A stretch of 13,858 nucleotides of DNA from Oscillospiraceae bacterium (lineage in GTDB: Bacteria > Bacillota > Clostridia > Oscillospirales > Oscillospiraceae), in the NCBI GenBank assembly GCA_029067025.1, contig JAIEFH010000089.1:1-13858 (forward strand), written 5' to 3'. The position numbers were made by a program, and so were the translations under genes. Positions 6,049-13,569 of this stretch are shown piece after piece; the stretch's first letter is position 1, and the number at the start of each line of letters is the position of its first letter. The notes under the pieces are model-generated. The model was not told the origin of the DNA. It searched no databases and saw nothing but the letters and a program-made list of their open reading frames with translations.

Positions 6049-7959
6049 TTATTTGACTTGGATCACCTGATCCATCGCCTTGCAGGAACCGGGCTGGATG
6101 GTCAGATTTTCGTAATCGTCAGAGTTGGTCACCAGCACCACTACCACGTCGGGATGGCCCGCGGCGGCGATTTTATCCCGGTCGAAAGCGATGAGCTTGT
6201 CGCCCGCCTTCACCTGCTGGCCCTCCTGGACAAAGCACTGGAAGCCTTCGCCGTTCATGGCCACGGTGTCCACGCCCACGTGGATCAGAAGCTCCATGCC
6301 GTCGGGGGAGGTGACGCCCACCGCGTGATGGGTGTCGGTGACGGAGGAAATTTCGCCGTCAAAGGGGGCAACCACAACGCCCTCGCTGGGGTTGATGCCC
6401 ACGCCCTGGCCCAGAACGCCGGCGGCAAAGGTCTCGTCGGGGATCTCCTGGTTGGGGATGGCGGTGCCGGACACGGGGGCGTACACGGTGCCGGGCTGGC
6501 AGTCGATGGCGGGGAGAGCGGTTTCGGGCTGGGGCTGAGCGGGCTTCTTCTCGGCGGGAGACTCGTCCTTATAGCCGAACATCCAGGTCAGCACAAAGGC
6601 CACGCCGGCGGCGATGGCGAACATAATGATATAGTTGATGGGGTCATGGAGGCAGAGCAGCAGGCCGAAGATGCCGGTGACGCCGGTGCCGGTGGCGCCC
6701 AGGCCCACCAGAGAGGCGTACATGGCGCCCGCCGCGCCGCCGATGGCGCCGCAGATAAAGGGCTTGAAGAAGCGCAGGTTAACGCCGAAGATGGCGGGCT
6801 CGGTGATGCCCATGAAGCAGGACAGGGCGGAGGGCACGGCCACAGACTTGGTCTTCTGGGTCTTGGTCTTCAGTGCGACTGCCAGGCAGGCCGCGCCCTG
6901 GGCGATATTAGCGGCGGAGGCCAGGGGCAGCCAGTAGGTCATCTGGTACTGGGAGATCTGGCCCATGTCGATGACGGTGTACATATGGTGGATACCGGCC
7001 ACCACAGTGGTGGAGTACAGTCCGCCCATGACCAGGGAGCCGATGCCCAGGGGCAGGGCGATCAGCCACTGGATGCCGTCAATGATGTTATGCTCCACAA
7101 AGGAGAAGATGGGGCCGATGATGGACAGCGTCAGGTAACCAGTGACGAACACGCTGACCAGGGGGGTGACAAACAGGTCGAACATGGCGGGGACAATCTT
7201 GTGCAGGCGCTTTTCGATGAAGCACATCACCCACACGGCGATGATCACCGGGATGACGCTGCCCTGATAGCCTGTCAGATTCACGTCATACAGGCCGAAC
7301 CACACGCTGACGCTGGGGATAGGCTCTCCGGCCTCGATCATGCCGGCCACGCTCCAGGCATTGATCAGATTCGGGTGGATCATAATCATGCCGATGACGG
7401 CGCCCAAATAGGGGTTGCCGCCGAAAGCCTTGGCGGCGCTGTAAGCAATCAGGATGGGCAGGAAGGTATAGGCGGTGTTGGCGAACAGGTTGGCGAACAC
7501 GTAGAGGGAACCGGAGGTGTCGATGTCCAGAAATCCTTTGCCCACCATAAAGGTGAGAGCTTCCATGATGCCCATGAGGAAGCCGCTGGCCACGATGGCG
7601 GGGATGATGGGCACGAAAATATCGCCCAGGGTTTTAATCATCCGCTTGGGCAGGGGCTGCTTGGCGGCGGCCGCGGCTTTCACATCCTCTTTGCTGGCGG
7701 CGGACAGGCCGGTGATGGCGAGAAACTCGTCATAGACCTTGTTCACCGTGCCGGTGCCCAGGATGATCTGGATCTGGCCGGAGGCGCTGAACACGCCCTT
7801 CACGCCGTCCACATCCTCCAGGGCTTTCATGTCGATCTTGCTGTTGTCCACGGTCACCAGCCGCAGCCGGGTGGCGCAATGGGCGGCGCTTACCAGGTTT
7901 TCTTTCCCGCCCAGATAGCTGAAAATGTCCTGCGCGCACTTTCTGTAATCCAGTGCCAT
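6049..7959 (-). CDS. PTS sugar permease EIIBCA, Glc family (probably sucrose)
   Basis: The 636-residue membrane protein imports and phosphorylates a disaccharide using PEP via HPr. EIIB is at 1-85, with phosphoryl Cys28 in AAHCATRLRL. EIIC is at about 105-470 (IIPAIVASGFLMG, IHPNLINAW, GYQGSVIPVIIAVWVM, GITEPAIFGVNLRF). After a Pro/Glu linker, EIIA is at about 490-636, with active His560 in LLIHVGVDTV. I chose ATG 7959 because GGGAGGAA precedes it at good spacing. A longer frame to 8022 would begin upstream of the predicted transcription start and would translate the operator. Sequence flavour and the adjacent amylosucrase-like gene favour sucrose; trehalose or another alpha-disaccharide is possible. 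The gene has its own promoter and operator and is followed by the GH13_4 gene. Confidence 0.9.
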   Translation of the reverse strand: MALDYRKCAQDIFSYLGGKENLVSAAHCATRLRLVTVDNSKIDMKALEDVDGVKGVFSASGQIQIILGTGTVNKVYDEFLAITGLSAASKEDVKAAAAAKQPLPKRMIKTLGDIFVPIIPAIVASGFLMGIMEALTFMVGKGFLDIDTSGSLYVFANLFANTAYTFLPILIAYSAAKAFGGNPYLGAVIGMIMIHPNLINAWSVAGMIEAGEPIPSVSVWFGLYDVNLTGYQGSVIPVIIAVWVMCFIEKRLHKIVPAMFDLFVTPLVSVFVTGYLTLSIIGPIFSFVEHNIIDGIQWLIALPLGIGSLVMGGLYSTTVVAGIHHMYTVIDMGQISQYQMTYWLPLASAANIAQGAACLAVALKTKTQKTKSVAVPSALSCFMGITEPAIFGVNLRFFKPFICGAIGGAAGAMYASLVGLGATGTGVTGIFGLLLCLHDPINYIIMFAIAAGVAFVLTWMFGYKDESPAEKKPAQPQPETALPAIDCQPGTVYAPVSGTAIPNQEIPDETFAAGVLGQGVGINPSEGVVVAPFDGEISSVTDTHHAVGVTSPDGMELLIHVGVDTVAMNGEGFQCFVQEGQQVKAGDKLIAFDRDKIAAAGHPDVVVVLVTNSDDYENLTIQPGSCKAMDQVIQVK

Positions 7960-7997
7960 TGATATTCCTCCCATTCTTTTTGAAACTGAATTCGAAC

Positions 7998-8011
7998 TGA
8001 AATCAATTTCA
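7998..8011. promoter_or_regulatory. LacI-type operator O1 at the PTS promoter
   Basis: TGAAAT-CA-ATTTCA, perfect 6-bp arms with a two-base centre. It lies 12 bp downstream of the PTS -10 box, just after the predicted start, where a bound repressor would block transcription. It is one of four matching sites in this locus. Confidence 0.8.
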
Positions 8012-8023
8012 TACTGTAACAAT

Positions 8024-8052
8024 ATTATAACAAACGGAGAGAGCGGTGTAAA
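8024..8052 (-). promoter_or_regulatory. Sigma-A promoter of the PTS / GH13_4 operon
   Basis: Minus strand TTTACA (8047-8052), 17-bp spacer, TATAAT (8024-8029). The predicted start is near 8017, upstream of operator O1 and of the ATG at 7959. Confidence 0.8.
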
Positions 8053-8097
8053 TTGATGAGTGTGCCAAATCTTTCCGGTCTATTTTGTGCACAATAA

Positions 8098-8111
8098 TAA
8101 AATTGATTTCA
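8098..8111. promoter_or_regulatory. LacI-type operator O2, upstream of the PTS promoter
   Basis: TAAAAT-TG-ATTTCA, one mismatch from the shared TGAAAT-NN-ATTTCA site. It is centred 100 bp from O1 and upstream of the PTS -35 box, so the two could support looping. A further half-site (TGATTTCA) is at 8116-8123. Confidence 0.6.
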
Positions 8112-8112
8112 T

Positions 8113-8136
8113 GCCTGATTTCATGTCATATCAGGC
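8113..8136 (-). terminator. Weak hairpin at the end of the HAD gene
   Basis: GCCTGAT (8113-8119) and ATCAGGC (8130-8136) form a 7-bp stem spanning the stop codon of the phosphatase gene. It is followed on the minus strand by an AT-rich but not U-rich stretch. At best it is a weak terminator. Confidence 0.3.
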
Positions 8137-8956
8137 CGTGGCGCTCAAAAGCCTGGTACAGCCCGTCCTCGCCCACCGGGGGGCACACCTCGTCGGCGAT
8201 TTTTTTCAGTGCCTCGCTGCCATTGCCCATGCATACGCCCAGCCCGGCGGTCTGGATCATCTCCAGGTCGTTCATGCTGTCCCCAAAAGCGATGGTGTCA
8301 TCAATGGGGATGTTTAGATACCCGCACAGCCGCTCCACAGCCAAACCCTTGTTGAACGCCTTATTGATCAGCTCCCCGTTGATGGCGCCGAACTGGTCCG
8401 TGCCCTGGATGCAGAAGTCGAAGCTGTCCCCCAGCACCCGCATGGGCTCCCGGAGGTCCGCCGCGTCCCGGGAGACGAATCCCACCTTGTAAACCGGCTC
8501 ACCCCGGTACTCCGCCATGGGGCGGATGCCCAGTTCGTTCTCAATCTGCTCCCGCCAGCGCAAGAGTTCGCTGTTGCCCTCGGCCTGGGCGGCTTCCCGC
8601 AGGAAGTCCTTGAACGCCTCGTCGGTGTAGCTGGTGTCCCGGCCCTCCACGGTGCGGAATACGCCGTTGCGCTGGAAAACGTCCAGAACCAGTTCCTGCT
8701 GGGCTGGGGTCATGGGGCAGTCATAGACCACCTCCTCGCCGTACATGATATAGCCTCCCGCGCTGCCCACCAGGCCGTCAAAGCCGTAGCGCAGCAGGGG
8801 GGACAGCATACCATAGCTGCGCCCGGAGGCCAGCACCACCCTGTGGCCGCTCTGCCGGGCACGGCGGACGGCCTCCACGGCGGAATCGGGGGGGACGTTG
8901 TGTCCCGGCTCGGTGAGCGTTCCGTCAATATCCAGAAAAATCAGCTTGCGTTCCAT
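8126..8956 (-). CDS. Cof-type HAD-IIB sugar-phosphate phosphatase
   Basis: The 276-residue cytoplasmic hydrolase has the full HAD motif set: nucleophile Asp9 and Asp11 in LDIDGTL, motif II in LASGRS (42-47), motif III lysine in NKAFNKG (198-204) and metal-binding GDSMND (225-230). The insert between motifs II and III marks the Cof/IIB cap type. Such enzymes dephosphorylate sugar phosphates or flavin-type substrates; specificity cannot be read from sequence. ATG 8956 follows AGGAGG. The gene has its own promoter and operator copy, so it is co-regulated with the PTS. That suggests it acts on the sugar phosphate the PTS produces, either to feed the GH13_4 enzyme or to relieve sugar-phosphate stress. 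Confidence 0.85.
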   Translation of the reverse strand: MERKLIFLDIDGTLTEPGHNVPPDSAVEAVRRARQSGHRVVLASGRSYGMLSPLLRYGFDGLVGSAGGYIMYGEEVVYDCPMTPAQQELVLDVFQRNGVFRTVEGRDTSYTDEAFKDFLREAAQAEGNSELLRWREQIENELGIRPMAEYRGEPVYKVGFVSRDAADLREPMRVLGDSFDFCIQGTDQFGAINGELINKAFNKGLAVERLCGYLNIPIDDTIAFGDSMNDLEMIQTAGLGVCMGNGSEALKKIADEVCPPVGEDGLYQAFERHGLI

Positions 8957-8984
8957 AGTGTCCTCCTGTCGTCATAGCTTCGAG

Positions 8985-9000
8985 ATGAAATTGATTTCAT
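8985..9000. promoter_or_regulatory. LacI-type operator O3 at the HAD promoter
   Basis: ATGAAAT-TG-ATTTCAT, a perfect 7-bp inverted repeat and the best of the four sites. It lies 5 bp downstream of the HAD -10 box. Confidence 0.8.
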
Positions 9001-9005
9001 ACCAA

Positions 9006-9034
9006 ATAATATCAGAAAGCTGCTCTCAGCGCAA
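9006..9034 (-). promoter_or_regulatory. Promoter of the HAD phosphatase gene
   Basis: Minus strand TTGCGC (9029-9034), 17-bp spacer, TATTAT (9006-9011). The -35 box is weak and the -10 box good. Operator O3 follows directly. Confidence 0.6.
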
Positions 9035-9124
9035 GGGCCTATACTGCCGTTGGTTTCACCAAACCTTACAGCGGAAATTTGGCAAATATGTCGGGCGGCT
9101 CGGAAAGTTTGTGCTGTTCACCAC

Positions 9125-9153
9125 TGGAAATCCATCGCGCCCTGTGCTATGAT
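9125..9153 (+). promoter_or_regulatory. Promoter of the lacI-family regulator gene
   Basis: TGGAAA (9125-9130), 17-bp spacer, TATGAT (9148-9153). Operator O4 begins right after the -10 box, consistent with autorepression. Confidence 0.6.
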
Positions 9154-9154
9154 A

Positions 9155-9168
9155 TGAAATAGATTTCA
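9155..9168. promoter_or_regulatory. LacI-type operator O4 at the regulator's own promoter
   Basis: TGAAAT-AG-ATTTCA, perfect arms. It is centred 169 bp from O3 across the divergent promoters and 15 bp before the regulator's ATG, just upstream of the AGGAGG ribosome site. Confidence 0.8.
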
Positions 9169-9183
9169 AAACAGGAGGCGCCT

Positions 9184-10167
9184 ATGAATATCGCGGAAAT
9201 CGCCAAACTGGCCGGGGTGTCCCCCTCAGCTGTTTCCCGCTATTTGAACCAGGGGTACCTGTCCCAAGAGAAAAAAGAAGCGATCCGCAAGGTGATTGAG
9301 GAGACGGGCTACCGCCCCCTGGCCCAGGCCCAGGCCCTGCGTACCCGCAAGACAAAAACCATCGGAGTTATTCTGCCCAAAATTGACTCCTTTTCTATCG
9401 GCAGCATAATGGCGGGCATTGATTCCGTGCTGGAGCGCAGGGGCTTTCAGATCCTGCTGGCCGACACCCACAACGACCCCGGCCGGGAGCTGGACTACCT
9501 GGACAGCTTTGACGACCAGCGGGTGGACGGCGTGATTTTCATTGGCACCGTGCTCACCGCCAGACACATCGCCATGCTGAAAAAGAGCCGGGTGCCGGTG
9601 GTGGTGGTGGGGCAGCAACTGGCCGGCATATCCTGCGTCTACCACGATGATTACCACGCCTTTTACGACATGACCCGCCTGATGACGGACAAGGGCTGCC
9701 GCAGGCTGGGCTACATGGGCGCGCTGCCCCAGGACAAGGCGGTGGGCCAGGAGCGCAGCCGGGCCTACTGCGACGCGGTGCGGGACGCCGGGCTGGAGGA
9801 TCAGGCTGGCCACATCGCCGTGGCCGGCTTCACCGTTTCCTCCGGGCGGGAAAAGGCCCGGGAGCTGCTGGAGGCATATGGGCCCCTGGACGCGCTGATT
9901 TGCGCCACCGACAGCATGGCAGTGGGGGCGCTCCAATATCTGAAGAGCCAAGGCATCCGGGTGCCGGAGGACATCCGCCTCACCGGCCAGGGCGGGGCCG
10001 ACCTGTGCGGGGTGACCACCCCCACCTTAACCACCATCCACTATTTTTATGAGGACAGCGGGGCCAACGCGGCGGCTTTGCTGCTGGAACGGCTGGAAAA
10101 CCCGGAGGCGCCGGCAAAGGAGATTAAGCTGGGATATACGATTGTGGAGAACGAGTCCACACAGTGA
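9184..10167 (+). CDS. LacI-family repressor of the sugar locus
   Basis: The 327-residue protein has a LacI helix-turn-helix at 3-23 (IAEIAKLAGVSPSAVSRYLN), a hinge near 50-58, and a periplasmic-binding-protein-like sensor domain from KTKTIGVILP to the end (VDGVIFIG, CATDSMAVGALQYL, LTTIHYFYEDSG). The length is normal. ATG 9184 follows AGGAGG. It is divergent from the HAD, PTS and GH13_4 genes, and the same palindrome stands at its own promoter and at theirs. It therefore most likely represses all of them and itself, with relief by the sugar or its phosphate. It resembles sucrose regulators (ScrR-like), but I do not assign the symbol. Confidence 0.9.
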   Translation: MNIAEIAKLAGVSPSAVSRYLNQGYLSQEKKEAIRKVIEETGYRPLAQAQALRTRKTKTIGVILPKIDSFSIGSIMAGIDSVLERRGFQILLADTHNDPGRELDYLDSFDDQRVDGVIFIGTVLTARHIAMLKKSRVPVVVVGQQLAGISCVYHDDYHAFYDMTRLMTDKGCRRLGYMGALPQDKAVGQERSRAYCDAVRDAGLEDQAGHIAVAGFTVSSGREKARELLEAYGPLDALICATDSMAVGALQYLKSQGIRVPEDIRLTGQGGADLCGVTTPTLTTIHYFYEDSGANAAALLLERLENPEAPAKEIKLGYTIVENESTQ

Positions 10168-10331
10168 ATCTGAGGAAGACACCCAGGAACAGACACGGCA
10201 CTTGGGAAGGGCCATTAAGAGGAATCCATTGAGGTCACTCCTGTACCTCTTGCCCGTTTTCTTTGTCCCAATTTGACGTTGCGTTCCCGATAAATTCTGG
10301 CAAATATTTAGTTTAGTTGAGGTATATCATC
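10168..10331 (+). other. Spacer between the regulator and the SAP/DUF6434 gene
   Basis: Base composition changes here from GC-rich to AT-rich at about 10250. A weak 5-bp repeat (GAGGT 10231-10235, ACCTC 10245-10249) followed by a T-rich stretch might be a poor terminator. A TTGACG at 10273-10278 could be a -35 box, but no matching -10 is convincing. Confidence 0.3.
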
Positions 10332-10910
10332 ATGGAAAGACCAACTTTAAGTAAACAATTGGATAGTAGGACTTTTCGGAATTTTTACTATCTTAAAGAA
10401 GAACTGGTAAGTTTTTGCCGAGAAAATGGATTGCCTATTACCGGTGGAAAAATAGACATCACAAATAGGGTTGCACACTACCTTGATACAGGTGAAATAA
10501 TGACAGCTCCACCTACAGAAACGAAAAAAGCAATAAGAAAAGGTATTATCAGCGAAGATGATTTTATAGAACCAAATTTTGTGTGTTCCGAACTACACCG
10601 AGCATTTTTCAAGGAGAAAATAGGGCCTCAATTTACTTTTAATGTTTCTTTTCAGAAATGGCTGAAAAGAAACACGGGGAAAACTTACGCAGATGCAATC
10701 GTTGCATATTATCAAATCATCGCAGAAAAGAAACATGGAAAAACAACGATTGATAAACAGTTTGAGTATAATACCTATATCAGGGATTTCTTTGCGGATA
10801 ATCGAGGAAAAACGTTAGAAGATGCTATTAGGTGCTGGAAATATAAAAAGAGTTTACAGGGCCATAACCGATATGAAGCATCAGACCTTATTGCACTGAC
10901 CCAGACATAA
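10332..10910 (+). CDS. SAP-domain / DUF6434 family protein
   Basis: The 192-residue cytoplasmic protein has no signal or membrane segment. The N-terminus (about 1-60) is a SAP-like helix-extended loop-helix (FYYLKEELVSFCRENGLPITGGK), a fold that often binds nucleic acid. The C-terminal part (about 75-192) matches the DUF6434 pattern I recall: FVCSELHRAFFKEKIGPQF, FQKWLKRNTGKTYADAI, YNTYIRDFFADN, CWKYKKSLQGHNRY. I chose ATG 10332 because TGAGG lies nine bases before it; a TTG at 10317 would overlap that site. The gene is markedly AT-rich, with A-ending codons, unlike every neighbour, so horizontal acquisition is likely. The function is unknown; binding of DNA or RNA is the main idea. Confidence 0.85.
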   Translation: MERPTLSKQLDSRTFRNFYYLKEELVSFCRENGLPITGGKIDITNRVAHYLDTGEIMTAPPTETKKAIRKGIISEDDFIEPNFVCSELHRAFFKEKIGPQFTFNVSFQKWLKRNTGKTYADAIVAYYQIIAEKKHGKTTIDKQFEYNTYIRDFFADNRGKTLEDAIRCWKYKKSLQGHNRYEASDLIALTQT

Positions 10911-11129
10911 TATGATTGGAGACAGCTGCGAGAAGGCTGCTTCATTCTATGAGATAGCTTTTTTAAAATTTGCACACCCAACATAGGCAAAACGTGTTTG
11001 TATAATTTTGGAAGTAAATGTTTATGCACTGGAAAATGGAAATTTAAGCTCTGGGAACACGAAAGCGAATTGGGAGTTTTCTTTTGGCTTACGGATGGAA
11101 TCAAGGGTTTAAATATGTATAAAAAGTAG
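10911..11129. other. AT-rich spacer without a recognisable gene
   Basis: The AT-rich composition of the DUF6434 gene continues here. A frame without a start codon reads about 58 codons on the plus strand to a stop near 11127, with no recognised similarity. No RNA gene, repeat or promoter stands out. It is probably the flank of the acquired segment. Confidence 0.4.
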
Positions 11130-11158
11130 AACTGCGCCGTCAGCCCGACGGCGCGGTT
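11130..11158. terminator. Intrinsic terminator between convergent genes
   Basis: GCGCCGTC-AGCCC-GACGGCGC is an 8-bp GC-rich stem, extended by AAC/GTT. On the minus strand it is followed by CTACTTTTTAT, and on the plus strand by CATTTTC. It fits best as the terminator of the minus-strand AEC gene, which ends at 11214, and may also serve the plus-strand DUF6434 gene. Confidence 0.7.
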
Positions 11159-11213
11159 CATTTTCGGGACAACGGTGCAATTGACTTTGTGCCAGGATGG
11201 CGGCGTTTCATAC

Positions 11214-12077
11214 TCACCGCAGGCTGAACGCCGCGATAGCGACGAACAGCAGGATCGTACACAAGGTATGGACCGACAGGCTTGTGGAAATGTACTTGCC
11301 CTCCTCCCCCACATCGGCAAACAGGGGGATGATGAAGGGCGCGGGCAGGGCGTAGAGGATCATCAGGGCGATCTGCAGCCCCTTGTCATAGGGGACGATG
11401 CGGAACAAGACGAAACTGACCAGGGCCAGCAGGCATCCCATAACGGCCAGACGGCACAGAACGGTAACCGCCACCGGGCGCAGGAGACTCCTGTCCAGAT
11501 CCAGCTCATAACCCACCACCAGCAGGACAAGGGCGCTGGTGGGCGCGGTAATCATGGAAATAATCTCCGTGACCATCTCGGCGGCGGGGCTGGCCAGCAC
11601 CCACTGTCCTACGCCCAGCACCCCCAGCAGGATGCCCAAAGCCATGCCGATGCAGCACTTGTTGGTGACCGTGTTCTTCACCAGCCCGCCCGCCGTGGGC
11701 TTTCGCCCGTCGGTGAGGGCCAGAAAGCCCAGAAACGCCGTGTAAGCGAACACGGTCTGTCCCAAGTCCACGGCGGCAAAGCCGGACTGCTCCCCCATGA
11801 GCACGCCGTAAAGCGCGTAGCCCAGCATGCCGCCCTCGGCGCTGGCCAGCAGAAAGGGGAAAAATTTCCCGTGAGGGGCGGCCAGCTTTCTCAGCGCGAA
11901 CCCCAGCCCCAGGGCCAGCCCAAACCCGGCATATACCAGCACAAAAATAAGTGCCACCGCCGCCGAGTATGGTTTTGCCGATGCCGGTCCCGCCCACCAA
12001 AGGTATTCACGATTGATATACAGTTCATGTTTCGCAGAAAATCGCTCCCCGGCCATAGGCCGGGGAGCGATTTTCAC
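11214..12077 (-). pseudogene. AEC (auxin efflux carrier) family transporter, 5'-truncated
   Basis: The open frame has 287 codons, but similarity to AEC carriers begins only near 11957 (VALIFVLVYAGFG). It runs through repeated membrane segments to the family's C-terminal half (SALVLLVVGYELDLDRSLLRP, MILYALPAPFIIPLF). The first two or so membrane helices are missing. The first 38 or so codons read through the terminator of the upstream gene (12037-12075) and spacer, and are not transporter-like. No ribosome site precedes a start inside the conserved part. AEC carriers export small organic anions or related metabolites. It is probably a remnant whose 5' end was lost, perhaps by a deletion that joined it to the TraB terminator. 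A functional short form cannot be excluded. Confidence 0.65.
12037..12075 (-). terminator. Strong intrinsic terminator of the TraB gene
   Basis: A perfect 18-bp inverted repeat (12037-12054 and 12058-12075) with a three-base loop begins 15 nt after the stop codon at 12090. A GC-rich core is flanked by AAAA/TTTT, so the transcript has a U-run on the 3' side of the stem in either direction. Confidence 0.88.
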
Positions 12078-12089
12078 GTTATACTGTTT

Positions 12090-13478
12090 TTATGCCGGTT
12101 CCACGGTATAGCCCAGCGCCCGCAGTCCGCTGACAATGCCGCCCGGATCTACCATATGACCCGCACCCACAGCCAGGAAGAAGATGTTCTCGCCCTCCCG
12201 CTCCAGAAGCTGGGCCGCATACTTAATCATATTGGGATCCCGGTCGGTAAACAGGCGAGAATTCAATTCGTCGTCACTGTTCACTATGGCGGCCTTGTTA
12301 TAGACCAGCCCAAAGGCTTCGGCATCTCCTGCCTTCCACGCGTCGATCATGGCGTCCAGCATTTGATTCTGGAGTTCCAGCGCCTCCTGGACTGCCTGCT
12401 GCTCTTCCTCACTGAGATCCGGGGTCTCGCCGTTGGCAGCAAGGCACAGGGCAACGCTGGATGCCAGATATGCCTCCTGATACTCCGGGGACAGGGTATC
12501 AAAGATACCGCCTTGGAAGGCATAGGTTTCCACCGCGCCGATGGTCTTTCCCTGATAGACCGCGGCGGAGTTCAGGTAGAGGTCAATGGCCAGGGGCGCG
12601 TCGCCGGTGCTCTCATCCTGAGTCAGCAGGCTCGTGAGGCTGGTGGCCAGGGCCCAGGGCTTGAGGGAAGCAATGGTCTCCTCGGGCAGCCCGGTGAGGG
12701 AGGAAACGAGTTCCACAGTCTGGTCGTAGAGTTCGGCGCTGATATGATCCTTCAGGGTCGTGCCGTCGGTGTAGGACTGCATAGCGGCAAGCTGGGCTAT
12801 CCCCTCCTGGTCATTGAGGTCCAGCTCGAAGATAACCTCCTGAGCGGAGGCCAGGGCGGCGCGGAGGGAACGGTGGAAGGGATAGATATTGCCGCGATCC
12901 ATATGTGCGGTGCCCAGCAGATAGAGGGTGTTGCCCCCATTGGTAGCCTTCCACAGCAGGCCGTGGGACCCGGCGTCCGACTGGTCATAGACCGCCAGCA
13001 CCAGGCGTACAGTCATGACCATGGCCTCCTGGCAGGTGCAGGCACGCTCCAGATCCAGGTCGCCAGCCTTGTTGATGCCGCATACCACCCCTAAGCGAGT
13101 GAGAAAGGGGATGGGCCCGTCCTCAATGCCGTCCAGCTCGTAATCCGCACAGATCTGGTAGAGGGCGTTCATCACCCCGCCCCGGGTCAGATCCACCACC
13201 AGGGGCTCATCCGTGGCTGTGCGCTGGGGAAGCTCCAGAAGCGCCAGTTTGGCTGCCGCCGCGGCGATCATAGCATCCAGCCGTTCTTGGGTGACAGGAC
13301 TGAGGATGTATTGCCCCATATTGTCGTCCACCAGCCCCAGGGCATAGCCGTCAGTCATATACTCATAGCTCCAGGGCGAGGGCTGCTGAACCGGTGCTTC
13401 CGCCGCCAGGGCAGGTGTGCTCAGACACAGGGTCAGGGCCAGCGCCAGGAATGCGGACAGGATTTTTTTTGCTTTCAT
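12090..13478 (-). CDS. Secreted TraB/GumN family protein with SLH-like N-terminus
   Basis: The 462-residue protein has a signal peptide at 1-26 (KAKK, hydrophobic core, ALA-A), so it is exported. Residues 35-165 contain two SLH-like stretches (WSYEYMTDGYALGLVDD; FLTRLGVVCGINKAGDL followed by CQEAMVMTVRLV), suggesting wall attachment. Residues 180-462 are TraB/GumN: GNTLYLLGTAHM with His192, Glu218 in VIFELDL, IGAVETYAFQ, and the C-terminal FLAVGAGHMVDPGGIV...LGYTVEP. The conserved GTxH, Glu and GxGH are the residues proposed to bind metal in this protease-like superfamily; activity in bacteria is poorly known. ATG 13478 follows AAGGAGG. It is a single-gene unit with a strong promoter and a perfect operator-like repeat upstream and a strong terminator downstream. 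Confidence 0.88.
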   Translation of the reverse strand: MKAKKILSAFLALALTLCLSTPALAAEAPVQQPSPWSYEYMTDGYALGLVDDNMGQYILSPVTQERLDAMIAAAAAKLALLELPQRTATDEPLVVDLTRGGVMNALYQICADYELDGIEDGPIPFLTRLGVVCGINKAGDLDLERACTCQEAMVMTVRLVLAVYDQSDAGSHGLLWKATNGGNTLYLLGTAHMDRGNIYPFHRSLRAALASAQEVIFELDLNDQEGIAQLAAMQSYTDGTTLKDHISAELYDQTVELVSSLTGLPEETIASLKPWALATSLTSLLTQDESTGDAPLAIDLYLNSAAVYQGKTIGAVETYAFQGGIFDTLSPEYQEAYLASSVALCLAANGETPDLSEEEQQAVQEALELQNQMLDAMIDAWKAGDAEAFGLVYNKAAIVNSDDELNSRLFTDRDPNMIKYAAQLLEREGENIFFLAVGAGHMVDPGGIVSGLRALGYTVEPA

Positions 13479-13543
13479 CGTGATTTGCCTCCTTCAAATA
13501 AGAAAATATCTTCGATATGATCCGTTCCTTGCTTGGACACGAA

Positions 13544-13567
13544 GATTGTAAAGGTTGCTTTACAATC
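13544..13567. promoter_or_regulatory. Perfect 10-bp inverted repeat, probable operator of the TraB gene
   Basis: GATTGTAAAG-GTTG-CTTTACAATC lies two bases after the -10 box of the TraB promoter, covering the transcription start. The position argues for repressor binding; as RNA it would also form a 5' hairpin. It differs from the LacI-type site, and no candidate regulator is seen in the window. Confidence 0.65.
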
Positions 13568-13569
13568 GC

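Noticed and set aside
5962..7962. Long plus-strand open frame opposite the PTS gene
   Set aside because: His/Gly/Asp-rich shadow; the minus strand encodes a complete EIIBCA.
7960..8022. Longer PTS protein starting at 8022
   Set aside because: It would start before the predicted transcription start and translate the operator; the ATG at 7959 has a good ribosome site and begins the EIIB domain.
10231..10260. Terminator after the lacI-family gene
   Set aside because: Only a 5-bp stem and an interrupted T-stretch; too weak to call.
10940..11130. Small plus-strand protein of about 58 codons
   Set aside because: No start codon, no ribosome site and no recognised similarity.
11506..12000. Walker-A-like GGTGIGKT in an alternative minus-strand frame
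   Set aside because: The motif lies in the spacer and an out-of-frame reading of the AEC remnant; no other ATPase motif follows.
11175..13094. Plus-strand frame of 639 codons across the AEC and TraB genes
   Set aside because: It crosses two minus-strand genes and a perfect terminator and has Gln/Gly/His-rich low-complexity composition.
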